Source: Paragonimus westermani (lineage: Eukaryota; Platyhelminthes; Trematoda; Plagiorchiida; Troglotrematidae). From it: a DNA stretch of 64,000 nucleotides. How positions within the stretch are numbered: position 1 is the stretch's first letter; the number at the start of each line of letters is the position of its first letter. The notes under the pieces were generated by a model. The model was given only the letters and a program-made list of their open reading frames with translations, did no database searches and had not been told where the DNA came from. This document shows positions 1 through 10,740 of the stretch, one piece after another. The stretch spans positions 358,206 through 422,205 of the forward strand of contig QNGE01000123.1 of the NCBI GenBank assembly GCA_008508345.1, in the 5' to 3' direction. The translations under genes were made by a program, and so were the position numbers.

Positions 1-38
1 ATCAAAGAAAACAGAAAGATGATGAAACTTGCTTACAG

Positions 39-178
39 TATTTACGGTTTTTTCACATTCAAGACGGAAACCATGTAACAAACATCAGCCGGTTGACAAT
101 GGTTGCACAACCGCGCCAGCGGATTCTAGCCTGTCACACAGGATAGAAAATCTGAATTTCTGGTTGGTCCCACCGGAG
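39..178 (+). CDS. candidate exon, unknown product
   Basis: An open segment follows an acceptor-like gcttacag and can end at GGAG|gtatct. The peptide includes KPCNKHQPVDNGCTTAPADS and ends in a hydrophobic/aromatic stretch NLNFWLVPPE. The frame stays open to 346, so the donor could also lie further on. I recognise no domain. Support is only splice-signal quality and the open frame; it may be part of a plus-strand gene continuing through 3-8 kb. Confidence 0.22.
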
Positions 179-1831
179 GTATCTGAATGTTATGATGTTA
201 ATCCCCCTGTATTCGATGCGTACCTCCAGCTTTTAACACAGAATAAGGAAGACATTGAAGATCACATGGTTTTTCTACAATGTAGTGTGTACATCGAATA
301 CCGGCTAGTGCTAGAAACGACCTGGTCAAAATACGTCAGAAATTGAGCGGACTACTCTCTTTCTAACGAGGAATTAGCCAGTCCATCTCAGACAAATTAT
401 TTGACCGTCTCATTTGTCTAACAGAGGAACAGCAGTCTGACTCTCAGCTGTTCAGAACTTTAGTTTCTTTTCATGTCATTTCCTTCTTAGAAGTAGTCTG
501 TTGACGAAACCTGTAATGCATGGGTGATCTGGGCTAACCAGCATTAAACATTCACATGCTCACATATTTGAAAGTTCTTGACTCTGGCAAGCGTAAAATA
601 CGTGCAGCCTGTGGAACATTCTACACTGATAAGGTGTGGACAATCAAAACTTTAACCTGCCATGCTTTATAGAGCAAAACAAATCGGTACAACTTCCAAC
701 CAGGCAGCATAAGGAAGACGAGAACACTGTCATTTTTTATCATGTTTTAATCAGAAAGCCAAAAAATTTCGACAGATCACACAATCCATTCAACGAACCT
801 AATGAAATGTACACATACACCCTACTCCGTTTTCGTGTATTCACAGTAGTAACTCAGCGTAGGAATTAAGTGAAACGGTTTGTGGGTTGCTCTCATTTAC
901 TTAGGTGGCTGAACAGCTAGGGTCTGAACATAGCTCCATAAGAGTGATAGACAGCGCTGACTAGACCTGGCGTAGCTTTATATCCACATAGCAACCGCTA
1001 TTAATTCTAGGCATTCTTGACCCCGTTCGATGTTGCTTGCAATGAAGATCGAAACTAATAAGGACTGTTTCGCTGAAATACAGAAACTTAACTTTTGCGA
1101 CACGTTAGATTTTTCTTCAGACAATTCAACAGTCGTTACGGACTGAATCGCAAAACCTCATGGGGGATAAATTAAATTATCGAACTCGAACTAGGTCACA
1201 AATGTTTTACGCTGACGGAAAAGCGTGTTACGAATGATTGTTACGAAACAGTCGCAACAGAAATTAGTTCGGTTAGATGAGAACAGCGTAAATTCTTCGA
1301 TGCAGTTTGCTCGTTGCATATTTACAGGCAAAGGAATCATTTTTCCCAGTGGCACGTGTAGTTCATGTTGGATTCAATTATCACTCAACTGCAGATCACC
1401 GTTTTGGTACCTATTCCACGAAGTTCACTCCCATTCATTACCAAGTAACTATCTGAAAATTTCTAGTGTACCCAACGCTACAAAGTGCGAATAGCGACTA
1501 GGGGTATTTTTAATTAATTTCGGTCTGAAGTGTTTAGAAGTTAAGTATTACTACCCATTGAAGAAATGCGTAGTATAACAGAACAATTTACTCACAGATC
1601 CCAAATAACCTACAGTTGGAAACGCGACAATTCGCTTGTGGTAGTATATCCTCCATCAATGTTCGATGCCCTATGGTGGGAAGCCACCGGATTTACCCTC
1701 TGGCTACTGGGTTTCTCCGAAAAAATGTGGTTATATCCACGAAGATTTGTTTAATCATTTGTAGTCCTTCTTAAATGATTGATTCATGGCCGACTATATG
1801 ATTCGTGCACTTATCATATGAACACGGAAAC
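179..1831. other. no supported gene
   Basis: AT-rich sequence with short ORFs only. A weak cysteine-bearing open piece at about 1327-1407 (FPSGTCSSCW) follows a tttacag acceptor but has no phase partner, so I do not call it an exon. Confidence 0.4.
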
Positions 1832-1895
1832 GATGGTGCCAAACAAATGAAACTTTGCGTTGGACAGTAAAAGGTCTTGGTTCGAATGTCACTCA
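1832..1895 (+). repeat. tRNA-derived SINE-like fragment
   Basis: The stretch resembles the 5' part of a tRNA-related SINE: a degenerate A-box-like start, then gcgttggac and aaggtcttggttcgaatgtc. The last part contains a good B-box-like ggttcgaat at 1879-1887. Spacing is about that expected between pol III A and B boxes. No poly-A tail or target duplication was found, so it is a fragment or an old copy. Confidence 0.4.
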
Positions 1896-3005
1896 GCTTC
1901 ACTCTACTTGCTGTGCCAAAGCAACGAAGAATTTGGTCACAACTCCATTCGGTACACCGAACAATATTTGCATTGCCATAAGTTCTCACTCAATTAGTTA
2001 TTACCAACGCAACCATGTCTACACGTGCATGTTCGCCGTTCAGTCTCTGAAGTTTTTGTAAACAAATAATGTGTGCATGTGCAAGCTATGTCTGTATGAA
2101 TATTTTGTTTCAAATCTCACATAATAGCTGATTGTGAAAAACAGGGCAAAACTGGCAGAACAACGAGTGAAGAACAGATCTTCAGCATGGATTTAAGTGA
2201 GAGGAATCGTAAACCCCAAAAGATATTACCAGACACTGAAAGTAACAGTCTGGACGGCACCGGGCATACATATCACAGTACAACTACATCTGTCAACAAC
2301 TGTTTTTGTCCTGCAAAGGTCATTGGCAGCAACTTTTTTCGCTGGTTTTTTGATCCTCTATACATGTAGCATGTTAATCACGGCGAACTACGTTGGCATT
2401 TATATGCTAGTGTGTTGGAGTACCAGTGTTCCTTAAACGAACGTTCGTTCGTGAAAAAACTATCCTGTCCTTGATTTCCTACTTTCCATCTACCAGACAA
2501 CATGCAGAACAAGATACGAAGAATTTCGGTTTAAAATTTCTACGTTAGTTTGCTTACTCTTTAAAGATTTCAGGTAGCAGGTTAAGTCAATGTAGTTTAA
2601 ATACCTGCCAGTGCGCAAACAAAACCAGCAAAGTGACCAAAGTTATAAATCCAGCCCTGGCGAGAATGTGACATTTTTGAGTTTTAACAAGAGCGGAACT
2701 AAAGTATAGTGCTTCATTTCTAAAGTGATCAACTAAAAGTCTACACGAATGTGTCGGCTAAAATTAGCTGCGTGTGGTGTTTAACCTACTTTATCGTGAT
2801 GTATCGAACTGCCTTGGAGTTTTAGACCTGCTGGGCATCACTATGTTGTCTGATTTTAATGTACTGTAGTAGGGAGGTTTGAAACTGGCTGCAAACATTG
2901 TTTACTAGAGTGCGCTTAGATATCTGAACAACTTGCTTTATGCTTGAAAGACTAGCACAATGCAACAGACACGTCACCAGGTTTAACTAAAACGTCATTT
3001 TGCAG
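1896..3005. other. no supported gene
   Basis: Intergenic or intronic AT-rich DNA. Short ORFs near 2187-2436 overlap one another in two frames and have no convincing domain or splice pairing. Confidence 0.4.
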
Positions 3006-3113
3006 CCTGTCTTGGAAGAATCCGTTGTATTGTTATCAACACTCGGCAACTATTCAACGAATCTAACAAAACTTGGATTATGTTCTTTTCCTGAGGTTAC
3101 CGTTTTTAGCAAG
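3006..3113 (+). CDS. candidate exon, unknown product
   Basis: A 108-bp segment follows the acceptor cattttgcag and ends at AGCAAG|gtaacg. Only one frame is open throughout (36 codons, phase 0 at both ends); it reads PVLEESVVLLSTLGNYSTNL and continues to FSK. The phase agrees with the next candidate at 5091-5243. I recognise no domain. Confidence 0.3.
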
Positions 3114-5090
3114 GTAACGAGCTCTTGTCGACTGAAAGACGGACTAAGCAAAAAACTGCTTGTTCACATCACTGGTAGAACGAAGTCTAAAAGGCTGTAG
3201 TCATCAATGCAATTTTTCAGATGGATAAATGTGAACTCAACAATAGATGACAGTTTTCCACGATATTCCACTAAAACAATCACTGATCGAAACATGTACA
3301 CATGCCCATTGATCTCGACGATTTCAAATTGAAGTCCCACCCATGCAAGTACTTGCATGTACTCGCAAGCACTTGCAAGGGAGCTTCTACTTCCCCTCTT
3401 CAAACCATCTGACTTCTTGAGTATCACTCACAAGAATATGTAGCTGCGCATTTGCAGACAGTTGTAATCCACTGAGACAACAATCTGTCATTCGTCAATA
3501 TGATTATCTAATGTGGATGTGAACCAAAGTTCGGTTTTCATACATGGTATGGATGTCCATCATTGGTGAGCTCAAACGAAGGCGATGCCTGAATTTAGTA
3601 CCTCTGATCGGAGTGAGTTAAGCAAATTAGGTTATTAGTGGACGTGGTTTAAAAGTAGAATCGTAATCCGTCGTCTGTTCTTCTCATCCAATTCAAGTGA
3701 AACATTTCTTAAGATATTTTACTTATTTATTCCGGATGGATCTGATGAATATTTTTGAAGCTATGAGGCATTCGATCAGATTCAACTGAGAACTGACGTT
3801 GCTTTATCCTCGACCGAACTGTGTTGGGAAAGAACTGCGCGTATGAAAAGTGGAGCATACATGAATACGGTGAGATGATGACAATATAATTCTGTGGTCC
3901 AGAGGCAGAACCAGGTGTCTGAAGGAATCGATCAACTCACATAAAGACCATCATCATTACATTCATATCTCCCATATGTACAGCAGATTTCGGAATCAAA
4001 CGCAAATGTTGGTTCCGATTCTAAACACAGCAAATTTTATGTAAGACTGTTGTCAACAGGTCGCTTGGAATCACTCGAATGTCAGGCAGTTGCGTGGCAG
4101 ACATTGCAAGATGAAACTATTGTCATATTGCACTATAAATACAGAAATAAGTGTGCATGGTTCAGTCCTATTAGAGCAAGGGGTACCAAAGCGTTGGGCT
4201 TTTGGGTAGTTCTTGTTTCTAGAGCTCAATAGGTTGCCTATGAAAAGCTACGATTGTGTGCCTTCAAGTTACAGCTGTGAGGGCAGAGTGAATGTCAGTT
4301 CGTAAGCATACACTAGGCTCTGTTCAAATACTAACGTAAGAAATATAGCTCTTTCATGGTATATCAAAATGTTTCAGCCCGAGCTTCATGAACCATAGTT
4401 TAAGCCACCTTGGAACCATTGCTTTCTGCTGAAGGTATGTGAGCATTAAAAGAGCAGTAGGTTAGATATTCGTACTTTCATTACAGAGGCCTGATTGAGA
4501 CTCACCCCAGAGAGCTGCCTGTGCTATCAGTTGGCTAGAGACATACCCTTAATCTTGAGGAAGACAGCATTTGTCAGTTTCCCAGAAAAGTATATATGCT
4601 TATTGAGAGATTTCGACTTAGTTCACTCAATTTTCTAGCCACAGTGTCGCACTCCAGTTGACTTCAGTTGGACGAAAATTCATGGACAAGGATTCCTTCT
4701 TTTACAGTTGGATCTGAGTCGGGATTAGCCTATTTTAGATCGCCCAATGTATGTCTGTTGGTTATTGAGGGAATGCAGTCAAGAAGTGGACTTGACTTGT
4801 CCGTCTGTGTAGTCTAAACTAAACGACAGCCCACTTGGTCACCTCCAGAATATGCTCCAAAAGATTGACAGATGCACATTTCTGGTCTTAATTCATCTTT
4901 ATGAACACCCTTCCGTTTGTGACTATTGATATGTTGCTTGAACACTAGTAAATAGTCAGCTTTGACAAGTGACACGAAAGTCCTTTTCAAATCAGATTTC
5001 TATCCACACAACTGATTATGTTTCTTCAAATTATAAATCTTTCAACTTATGTCAACAATCGATCAACACGGATTGCATCCGCTTGTGCAG
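3114..5090. other. no supported gene; likely intron or intergenic
   Basis: No coding segment with paired splice signals. It holds a 16-bp perfect palindrome (listed separately) and otherwise unremarkable AT-rich DNA. Confidence 0.4.
3343..3358. repeat. 16-bp perfect palindrome
   Basis: The sequence atgcaagtacttgcat equals its own reverse complement, and imperfect echoes (cgcaagcacttgcaag) follow directly. It could be a factor site or chance. Confidence 0.6.
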
Positions 5091-5243
5091 TACGGCTTCT
5101 TTTCGTCAACGTTTGTTGAAATTCATGGACTTATATTCGATGCTGCACACCGTCCAATAAGTCTAACAAAGCTTTTGTCTGTAATCTGTACCTCCGATGA
5201 TCTTGTGGAGCAAATGGCTGGTTTGGCTGTTATGATGACTTCA
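5091..5243 (+). CDS. candidate exon, unknown product
   Basis: A 153-bp segment follows a strong acceptor (catccgcttgtgcag) and ends at GACTTCA|gtgagc, a near-consensus donor. It encodes 51 codons with phase 0 on both sides, beginning YGFFSSTFVEIHGLIFDAAH and ending MAGLAVMMTS. Both flanking plus-strand candidates (3006-3113 and 6851-7029) also meet in phase 0. No family is recognised. Confidence 0.38.
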
Positions 5244-6850
5244 GTGAGCGAAACAGTCGAAATTTCGTGCATGGATTGAATTCCACTCAGTAGTAAACCT
5301 TGTATTATAGATCTAATCGGCCGATTACCGGGAACCAAATGAACTGACCTTGTTTGTTCGTCATTTCTACTTCCACTCTAACCGACTACTGCACAGCTGC
5401 AGTCAAAGATGGATGGTGTTGACAGTTTCACAGCCTTCTGCAAGAAGCAAAATTTCTTGATATCCTGATGCATCGTGATAACCGAAACACCCAAATTAGC
5501 CGTCCAGGAGGGGGAGGAAATCGTCTAGGTGGGTGTAGTTGGGTACAGGTAATTTATTGTTCATAATGAGTAAAAACTTCCGGCGTAACAACCCTCGTTG
5601 TGTGATTTGGAGTCCACTCTCTACAGATAAAACTTTCACTCAGATTGAGCACATTGTTGTCAAATGTCGAAGGGGAAACAAAATTGCAGACTGTTAGTTT
5701 CACGAGCGCATACACCTTGACTATGGTTGCACCTTAATTTTGTCGGTTCTGTTTTGTAATTCCGTGACTAATTTTCTCAGCTTGAGTTGGTGTGCTGAAG
5801 ACCCCCAGAGGGTATTGTTGAAATAGCAACAGGACAAAGTGGTCTCCCTGGTGGATTCTGATGTATCAACCGCCATCAGTGATCCATGACAGTCAACAAG
5901 TGAAAGTACAGTTATGGTCAGCACTAATGAAACTGTAACGTACTACAGTGAATCGGTCACCATCACGATTTGCTCCTGCATATATTTGACATTTTCAGCA
6001 TGCGTCAACGACTGTCTGTAGATGGCGAATACTATGTGGTGTGTAGGCCACTGTGAACAACACTTTTAAAAGTCCAGTAAGTGAGAACAGTTACCTTTGA
6101 TTATAATCGACGATGCCGTACGAAGAACACATAGTTATCAAATATGTGGCAAATGGAACTGAACCGAACAACCGACTAGGTTGAATAAGACAATGAGAAG
6201 ATGCAATTCATGAGATGTTCTTCGAAGTAAAATTTCATACATTCTAGTGTTTTGTTTAATTACTACGCAATAAACATGCTTGTCATCATGTAGCAGATTT
6301 ACCACTTTGATTCTTCTCAGGTCATATCCCTTTAAGAGATTGAACTGTATCTAATATCCGTCTTTTGTGGATTTCAGACCTTTATACTTCAAATCAGTTG
6401 CCTATCTGTTGTAATCTACGCTTACCTAGCGAATTTTGCTGAGTGAAGAACGTCATGTTAAAAACACATATGATTGACCTACTGAGATGAACACACATCA
6501 TGTGGTGATTTTGTCATTTTGAAGCACTACATTTAAAAATTGTTAAATTTTCTTCGTGTGCTAGTGGTTATTTCAACTTCAATCAGCTTAGCGCTTGTGA
6601 CAACCATAAAGTGACATGTGACTTCTGATGCTGATGTCAGCAAGCCACCATCTGCTGAAGTGCGCTTGTCGTATGTCTAATTATCTTATCCGCGTCACGC
6701 ACTTCTCACTTTGCCTCTTCCACACCACGTCCTTGTTATTTTGGGAAAAGTCATGTTTTTGTCTTATTTTTTATTGCTGTGTGCCGTTCACTTTTATTGC
6801 CATCTAACACTGTTGTAAACCCTCAAAAAAATAAGCTAATTTGTTCACAG
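5244..6850. other. no firm gene; one possible short exon
   Basis: A 39-bp open piece at 6000-6038 (MRQRLSVDGEYYV), flanked by acttttcag-like and gtgtgt signals, would be phase 0 on both sides. It is too short to call. The rest is AT-rich with nothing recognisable. Confidence 0.35.
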
Positions 6851-7029
6851 AATAGTACTACGTCTGATGGAAGTGGACTTCTTTGTCTCGTAGTAAAGGA
6901 AACTGAAAATCTTGGTCCAGAGAATAACGCAACTGTCCCGTTTGAGTGCTCCCAAGACAACCCGGAAGAGGAGTGCAAAAGCAACTTTGTTCCGCCTAAA
7001 AACATGTGTACCAATGGGAAAACTACGGG
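6851..7029 (+). CDS. candidate exon, Cys-containing extracellular-type segment
   Basis: The acceptor aatttgttcacag is followed by a 179-bp open segment ending near ACGGG|gtattt. The peptide has four or more cysteines and two potential N-glycosylation sites (NSTT, NNAT) and looks extracellular: it starts NSTTSDGSGLLCLVVKETEN, and CSQDNPEEECKSN follows. The start is phase 0. The end phase does not fit the next candidate, so either an exon is missing or the donor is elsewhere. Confidence 0.35.
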
Positions 7030-7658
7030 GTATTTAGATAGTGTATGACAATCTACAAACATCTTTGAATCCGTAGATTGAAAGACGGTTACCAAAAATA
7101 GTAGTTGCGGTCACTAGGTCACCATTGGACATAGCAGAATGAAGGTTGAATAGTGAATAGCGAAAGATACCTCACGGCTGTTCTGGACATTTCTGCATAT
7201 TCTGATTAAGTAAAATCGTTTCCTCAAGGAAGTAGTCGGTTTGGGACAGAAAAATGAGATTCCGCAACAAACACAAAAACAGGTTGTGAGGTTTCTTTAA
7301 ATTTCAACCGTTCAAAAATTTTATGAGTTCATGAAATAGCTGTTGCATCCCAGCTTAAACTCAGCAAAGGATGCAGTTCAGATGTTACCGAGCAAATCAG
7401 TTGTTCATCCCCTTGTACTTGTTAATGATGTGTTACCGAAGAGGTTTTTTCAAAGAAATCTTGTAATCGGAAATTTGGTGAATCAATATCTGTTGGAAAA
7501 CTCATGTAACATGTAAAAACTTCTTTCTATTCCATGTACCTTTGGCCGGGGTTACATTTTCTGACTACACCTGAATCTTTGCATTTTCTGAAAGTACAAG
7601 TGAATATCTTGTTTGATAAAACGAGACATATTTGCATACCAACTATTCTGTTCCATAG

Positions 7659-7777
7659 ATTATCACTGTACTTACGAATTACCAGATGACAGCAAGACGG
7701 TTGGAATTCTTACTAAAGCCAACCACAGTACTTGGCAACCCAGCAATAAACTCTTATGTAAATATCGTGCGGTTTCG
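7659..7777 (+). CDS. candidate exon, unknown product
   Basis: The acceptor attctgttccatag and the donor GTTTCG|gtaagc are both close to consensus. The 119-bp segment encodes YHCTYELPDDSKTVGILTKA followed by an NHST glycosylation sequon and LLCKYRAVS. It ends in phase 0, compatible with the segment at 8138. I do not recognise a family; two cysteines suggest a secreted or ectodomain protein. Confidence 0.38.
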
Positions 7778-8137
7778 GTAAGCGTTTGCTCCAGAGATAA
7801 ACATCCCACAAAAATGGTCTCCTTGTTTGTGTCGGTCACTGTGTGGTTCTGCGTGTGTACGATGAACGCATGGACAAGCAAGAGACCTTGTACACAGTCG
7901 TTAAGCTTGACGCGTCACCTACAAGTTAGAGATGTGACCGACCCATAGATCGGTGCGTAGACAAATTGGACAGGGATCACCCCAAGCGTTCTCTCCAACA
8001 CGCACTATCACCAACACTGTGTGGGAAGAAAACTCTCAGAAAGGTTTAATCTTAAGCCAGACACAAAATGCCGGTCCAACACACGAGCACAAATACATAC
8101 ATTAGTCATCCATCGTCTAATCCTGGTCACATTCTAG

Positions 8138-8179
8138 GCCAATGTGCATCTTATCGCGCAAGAAATGCTTAAAGGGTGA
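8138..8179 (+). CDS. candidate terminal exon
   Basis: Following ggtcacattctag, phase 0 continues from the 7659-7777 candidate and reads ANVHLIAQEMLKG then TGA. It would end that gene. A different frame stays open to 8214 (donor CCGA|gtatgt), so the assignment is ambiguous. No clear AATAAA lies close downstream. Confidence 0.25.
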   Translation, partial: ANVHLIAQEMLKG

Positions 8180-9041
8180 ATTTCTCCATGCCGCACGCGT
8201 GCCGTGCACACCGAGTATGTATGTGTTTGTGTGTATGTGTGTCTGCTTACCAGTACGCGGTGTGATTGTCTTGCAGGGATCGTTAAGCTACACTGTCGAT
8301 TCTAAGATAGAGCAGTTCATTCGATTATGATTCATCATTGCGTTATTTAGTAACCCAAAGTCGCATGTTTGTTCGTGGTTATTGAAAATCCTCTGTTACG
8401 AATCAAAGAAGCTCAATCTAACGTATGCGGCTCAAAAATGGGTTATTAATGGAGGGTAGTGCACACGGAACTAAAGGGGAATGTTACAAGTTTACCATAC
8501 TTGGGATGAACACAGGTGAGGTGGGAAACGGTTTTGGCTGATCGTTTATGCGCGTCTAACACGAGTATACCTGAAATAAGCCAGAGGTCATAGGTACGCC
8601 ATAAATTTGCGGCACAGTACGTGGTAATTTTTACGAAGGTGTACGGAGATTCCTGTTGGCGCATCAAAACAAATATCCTCTGTAGATATTGATTTTCGGG
8701 GTATTATCTACGAGTAAATGCACACTCAAAACTTACGAAATAACGAAATATTATATGAGCAAACAGGAAAAACCGCACCGTATCACAATATTTAGTTGGT
8801 ATATACTGGACGCCGCCCTATTCATGAGAAATGTAACAGGGGAACAAATAATGTTGTTTACTGAACCATCGTGCGAAATACGTAGATTTAAGACCATTAT
8901 AGGTTTGGTGCGTGAGAAAAGGTCTTCCGTCATCACTTAAATTGGATGTCACCATTAAATTCAATTCCACTGAGTCCTTGTTACACAACGGATGACAATT
9001 TGGGGTCAAACCAGGCCATCGTGATGGATCAGGGAACGAGC
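8180..9041. other. no supported gene; GT-rich microsatellite
   Basis: Positions 8215-8242 are a gtatgt/tgtg simple repeat. The rest lacks recognisable features; ORFs at 8689-8940 have no domain or splice support. Confidence 0.4.
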
Positions 9042-9334
9042 TTAGCGTTGACACAATTCATTTTTCTGAATGATCTGTTTCCCAGCCACGTCAGATGATA
9101 GCCCCTTATTTGCCGGAATATTTTTCTGGTTGTGAAACTCATAAATTTCTTTGTAGAACATCACGAAATCGAGTGCATACGCAATCAAGCTCCAGGCATG
9201 AGCTGGAACTTTGCCCTCTAGCTGAACAAGAAAAGCAAAGAAAATAAGGAGCTGCTCGGCAAAGTTGTGGCTTGAAGATTCCGATTCATTGTTCTTGTTA
9301 GACAACCATTGGAAAATCATGATGCTGAGCTCTA
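9042..9334 (-). CDS. candidate terminal exon of a minus-strand gene
   Basis: This is the last of four phase-compatible minus-strand segments. It follows a pyrimidine-rich acceptor ending actaag and reads through FQWLSNKNNESESSSHNFAE and LLIFFAFLVQLEGKVPAHAW to a stop at 9042 (97 codons including the stop). It looks helical and leucine-rich, as in ARM/HEAT-type proteins, but I cannot name a family. The phase (one base from the previous exon, T, plus TA) joins cleanly to 9457-9586. Confidence 0.38.
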
Positions 9335-9456
9335 CTTAGTAGATCGGCCAACAGAAGCGCATTCCTCTCGCACTTTTAAACTCAGTTGCATTTTGTCCAT
9401 TTAAAAGTGTCCCAGAACTTGCGCTTGGAAGAATGGATGCTCAGCATGCATCTTAC

Positions 9457-9586
9457 AAACTTCCGGAAATACTCTGGATATATCCATTTCCAACAGCCCT
9501 AGAAATAACATAGCTTTAATAAGTTTACACTGGTGGGGATCCACCAAGTTTGTGCGGATGGACATTTTCTTTAATTCCAAAATATC
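9457..9586 (-). CDS. candidate exon of the same minus-strand gene
   Basis: A 130-bp segment encodes 43 codons, starting DILELKKMSIRTNLVDPHQC and ending in FPEV, and meets the donor GTTT|gtaaga. The acceptor used (ggtataag) gives phase 0 with the preceding exon. A stronger acceptor 10 bases upstream (caatttccag) gives a phase that does not fit. The intron to the next exon is 122 bp. Confidence 0.38.
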
Positions 9587-9684
9587 CTTATACCAACTGG
9601 AAATTGGTTGAATCAACGCCAGAAATGTGAAGAAAACCGTTGGAATGGAAAAATGGTAACTACAATAATTTCGAGATTACTCAC

Positions 9685-9759
9685 CAGCACAAAGTTTACA
9701 ATAAAAATATTTAACTTCTTAGAACCATCAAGCATGGAGGTGAATAGTCTATCAACGAA
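9685..9759 (-). CDS. candidate exon of the same minus-strand gene
   Basis: Exactly 25 codons, beginning FVDRLFTSMLDGSKKLNIFI, lie between an acceptor ccctatgctag and a perfect donor GTGCTG|gtgagt. Phase is 0 on both sides. The flanking introns are 63 and 98 bp. Confidence 0.42.
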
Positions 9760-9822
9760 CTAGCATAGGGCACTAGATACTTGGTGGATCAGCGTTGCTA
9801 ACACTTGTTTCTGAATACATAC

Positions 9823-9972
9823 CACAAGAATTTTAGCATGAAACAACGCAACAGGATTCTGAATGTACATGCTGAGTCGGTAGCGCGACAAGTGGTTAGG
9901 ACGTACTAAGTGACTGAGGAACTGGCTGTTCACGTGTTTTATCAACACGGACTTCTGCCCTCCTTTAGTCAA
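9823..9972 (-). CDS. candidate exon of the same minus-strand gene
   Basis: An open segment of 50 codons ends at CTTGTG|gtatgt (perfect donor), phase 0, joining to 9685-9759 across a 63-bp intron. It includes VNSQFLSHLVRPNHLSRYRL. The upper boundary is set by an aatag acceptor but could be internal (ggcag). Upstream exons were not found; the RT relic at 10.2-10.7 kb would lie upstream or in an intron. Confidence 0.38.
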
Positions 9973-10214
9973 CTATTCCTTCCACTTAAAAGTCAAACAT
10001 CACTCGGTTATAATTATGTAATTTTCTCCACAGTTGTACATAAACTGACAAGCACAGGGTGAGGTTGCACCAGAATGGTGCTCCTGTGAACAGGATATAA
10101 ATTATTGCTCGTTGGGTTAGACCGATTTAAAGCCGTTCACTTTGAAGTACTGACCACACCATCTAGATATCCTACAGAGTTTTTCTAGCAGAATTATCTT
10201 CTTGGTGACTTTTC

Positions 10215-10740
10215 GGTATATATGGTAATCGCAAAATGTTGCCAGCCTCAAATCCTCACGCAGCGTTCAGGCTAGGATAACAGCTGTTTAGGTATTGCAC
10301 CGAGTTACCTATTTTCTGTCTAGATTGACTGAGTATTAGTGTGTCGTCGAAGTAACGCTTGTAATATAACAGGCTTGCTATCTCCGTACTGGTAAATTAT
10401 CAGAATGCAAGTCTGTTGGGCTCGGACCAAGTGGAACCTCACTTAACTGACAGTAGAACCGCTCATGAAAACGAAACCTGGCATTCTCAGGGCAAATCAA
10501 GAAAAGCCTTTCCGGCATAACAGTCAGCAGTGGCAACGTAACCTGGTTAATTTTTGACAGGTTTAATGATGTCATCTTTTCGTGAAACGTGGCGGCTTTG
10601 AACGGTCACTGGATATCTACAGGACAAGTTAGTTCATTGACAAGGTTAATTTTGTCTTGGTCAGTGATAAGTTTAAAAGAGTATTTCATGGATTGTGCCC
10701 AAATGTTTTGTGGTAGGTGAGTTAGAATGGCGACTAATTA
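10215..10740 (-). pseudogene. decayed reverse transcriptase (Penelope-like type)
   Basis: Conceptual translation on the minus strand shows RT landmarks in order. First comes a segment LFLICPENARFRFHERFYCQ followed by EVPLGPSP, matching the family pattern in which F-Y-Q precedes G-V-P-x-G-S-P. Then YYKRYFDDTLIL carries the catalytic Y-x-D-D type motif, and VQYLNSCYPSL and GNILRLP match the region after it. There is an in-frame TGA near 10610, another stop near 10380, a frame change before the YFDD part and a shortened interval between motifs. No endonuclease domain is seen. It is dead; the match is to Penelope-like and related RTs rather than to gypsy pol. Confidence 0.62.
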
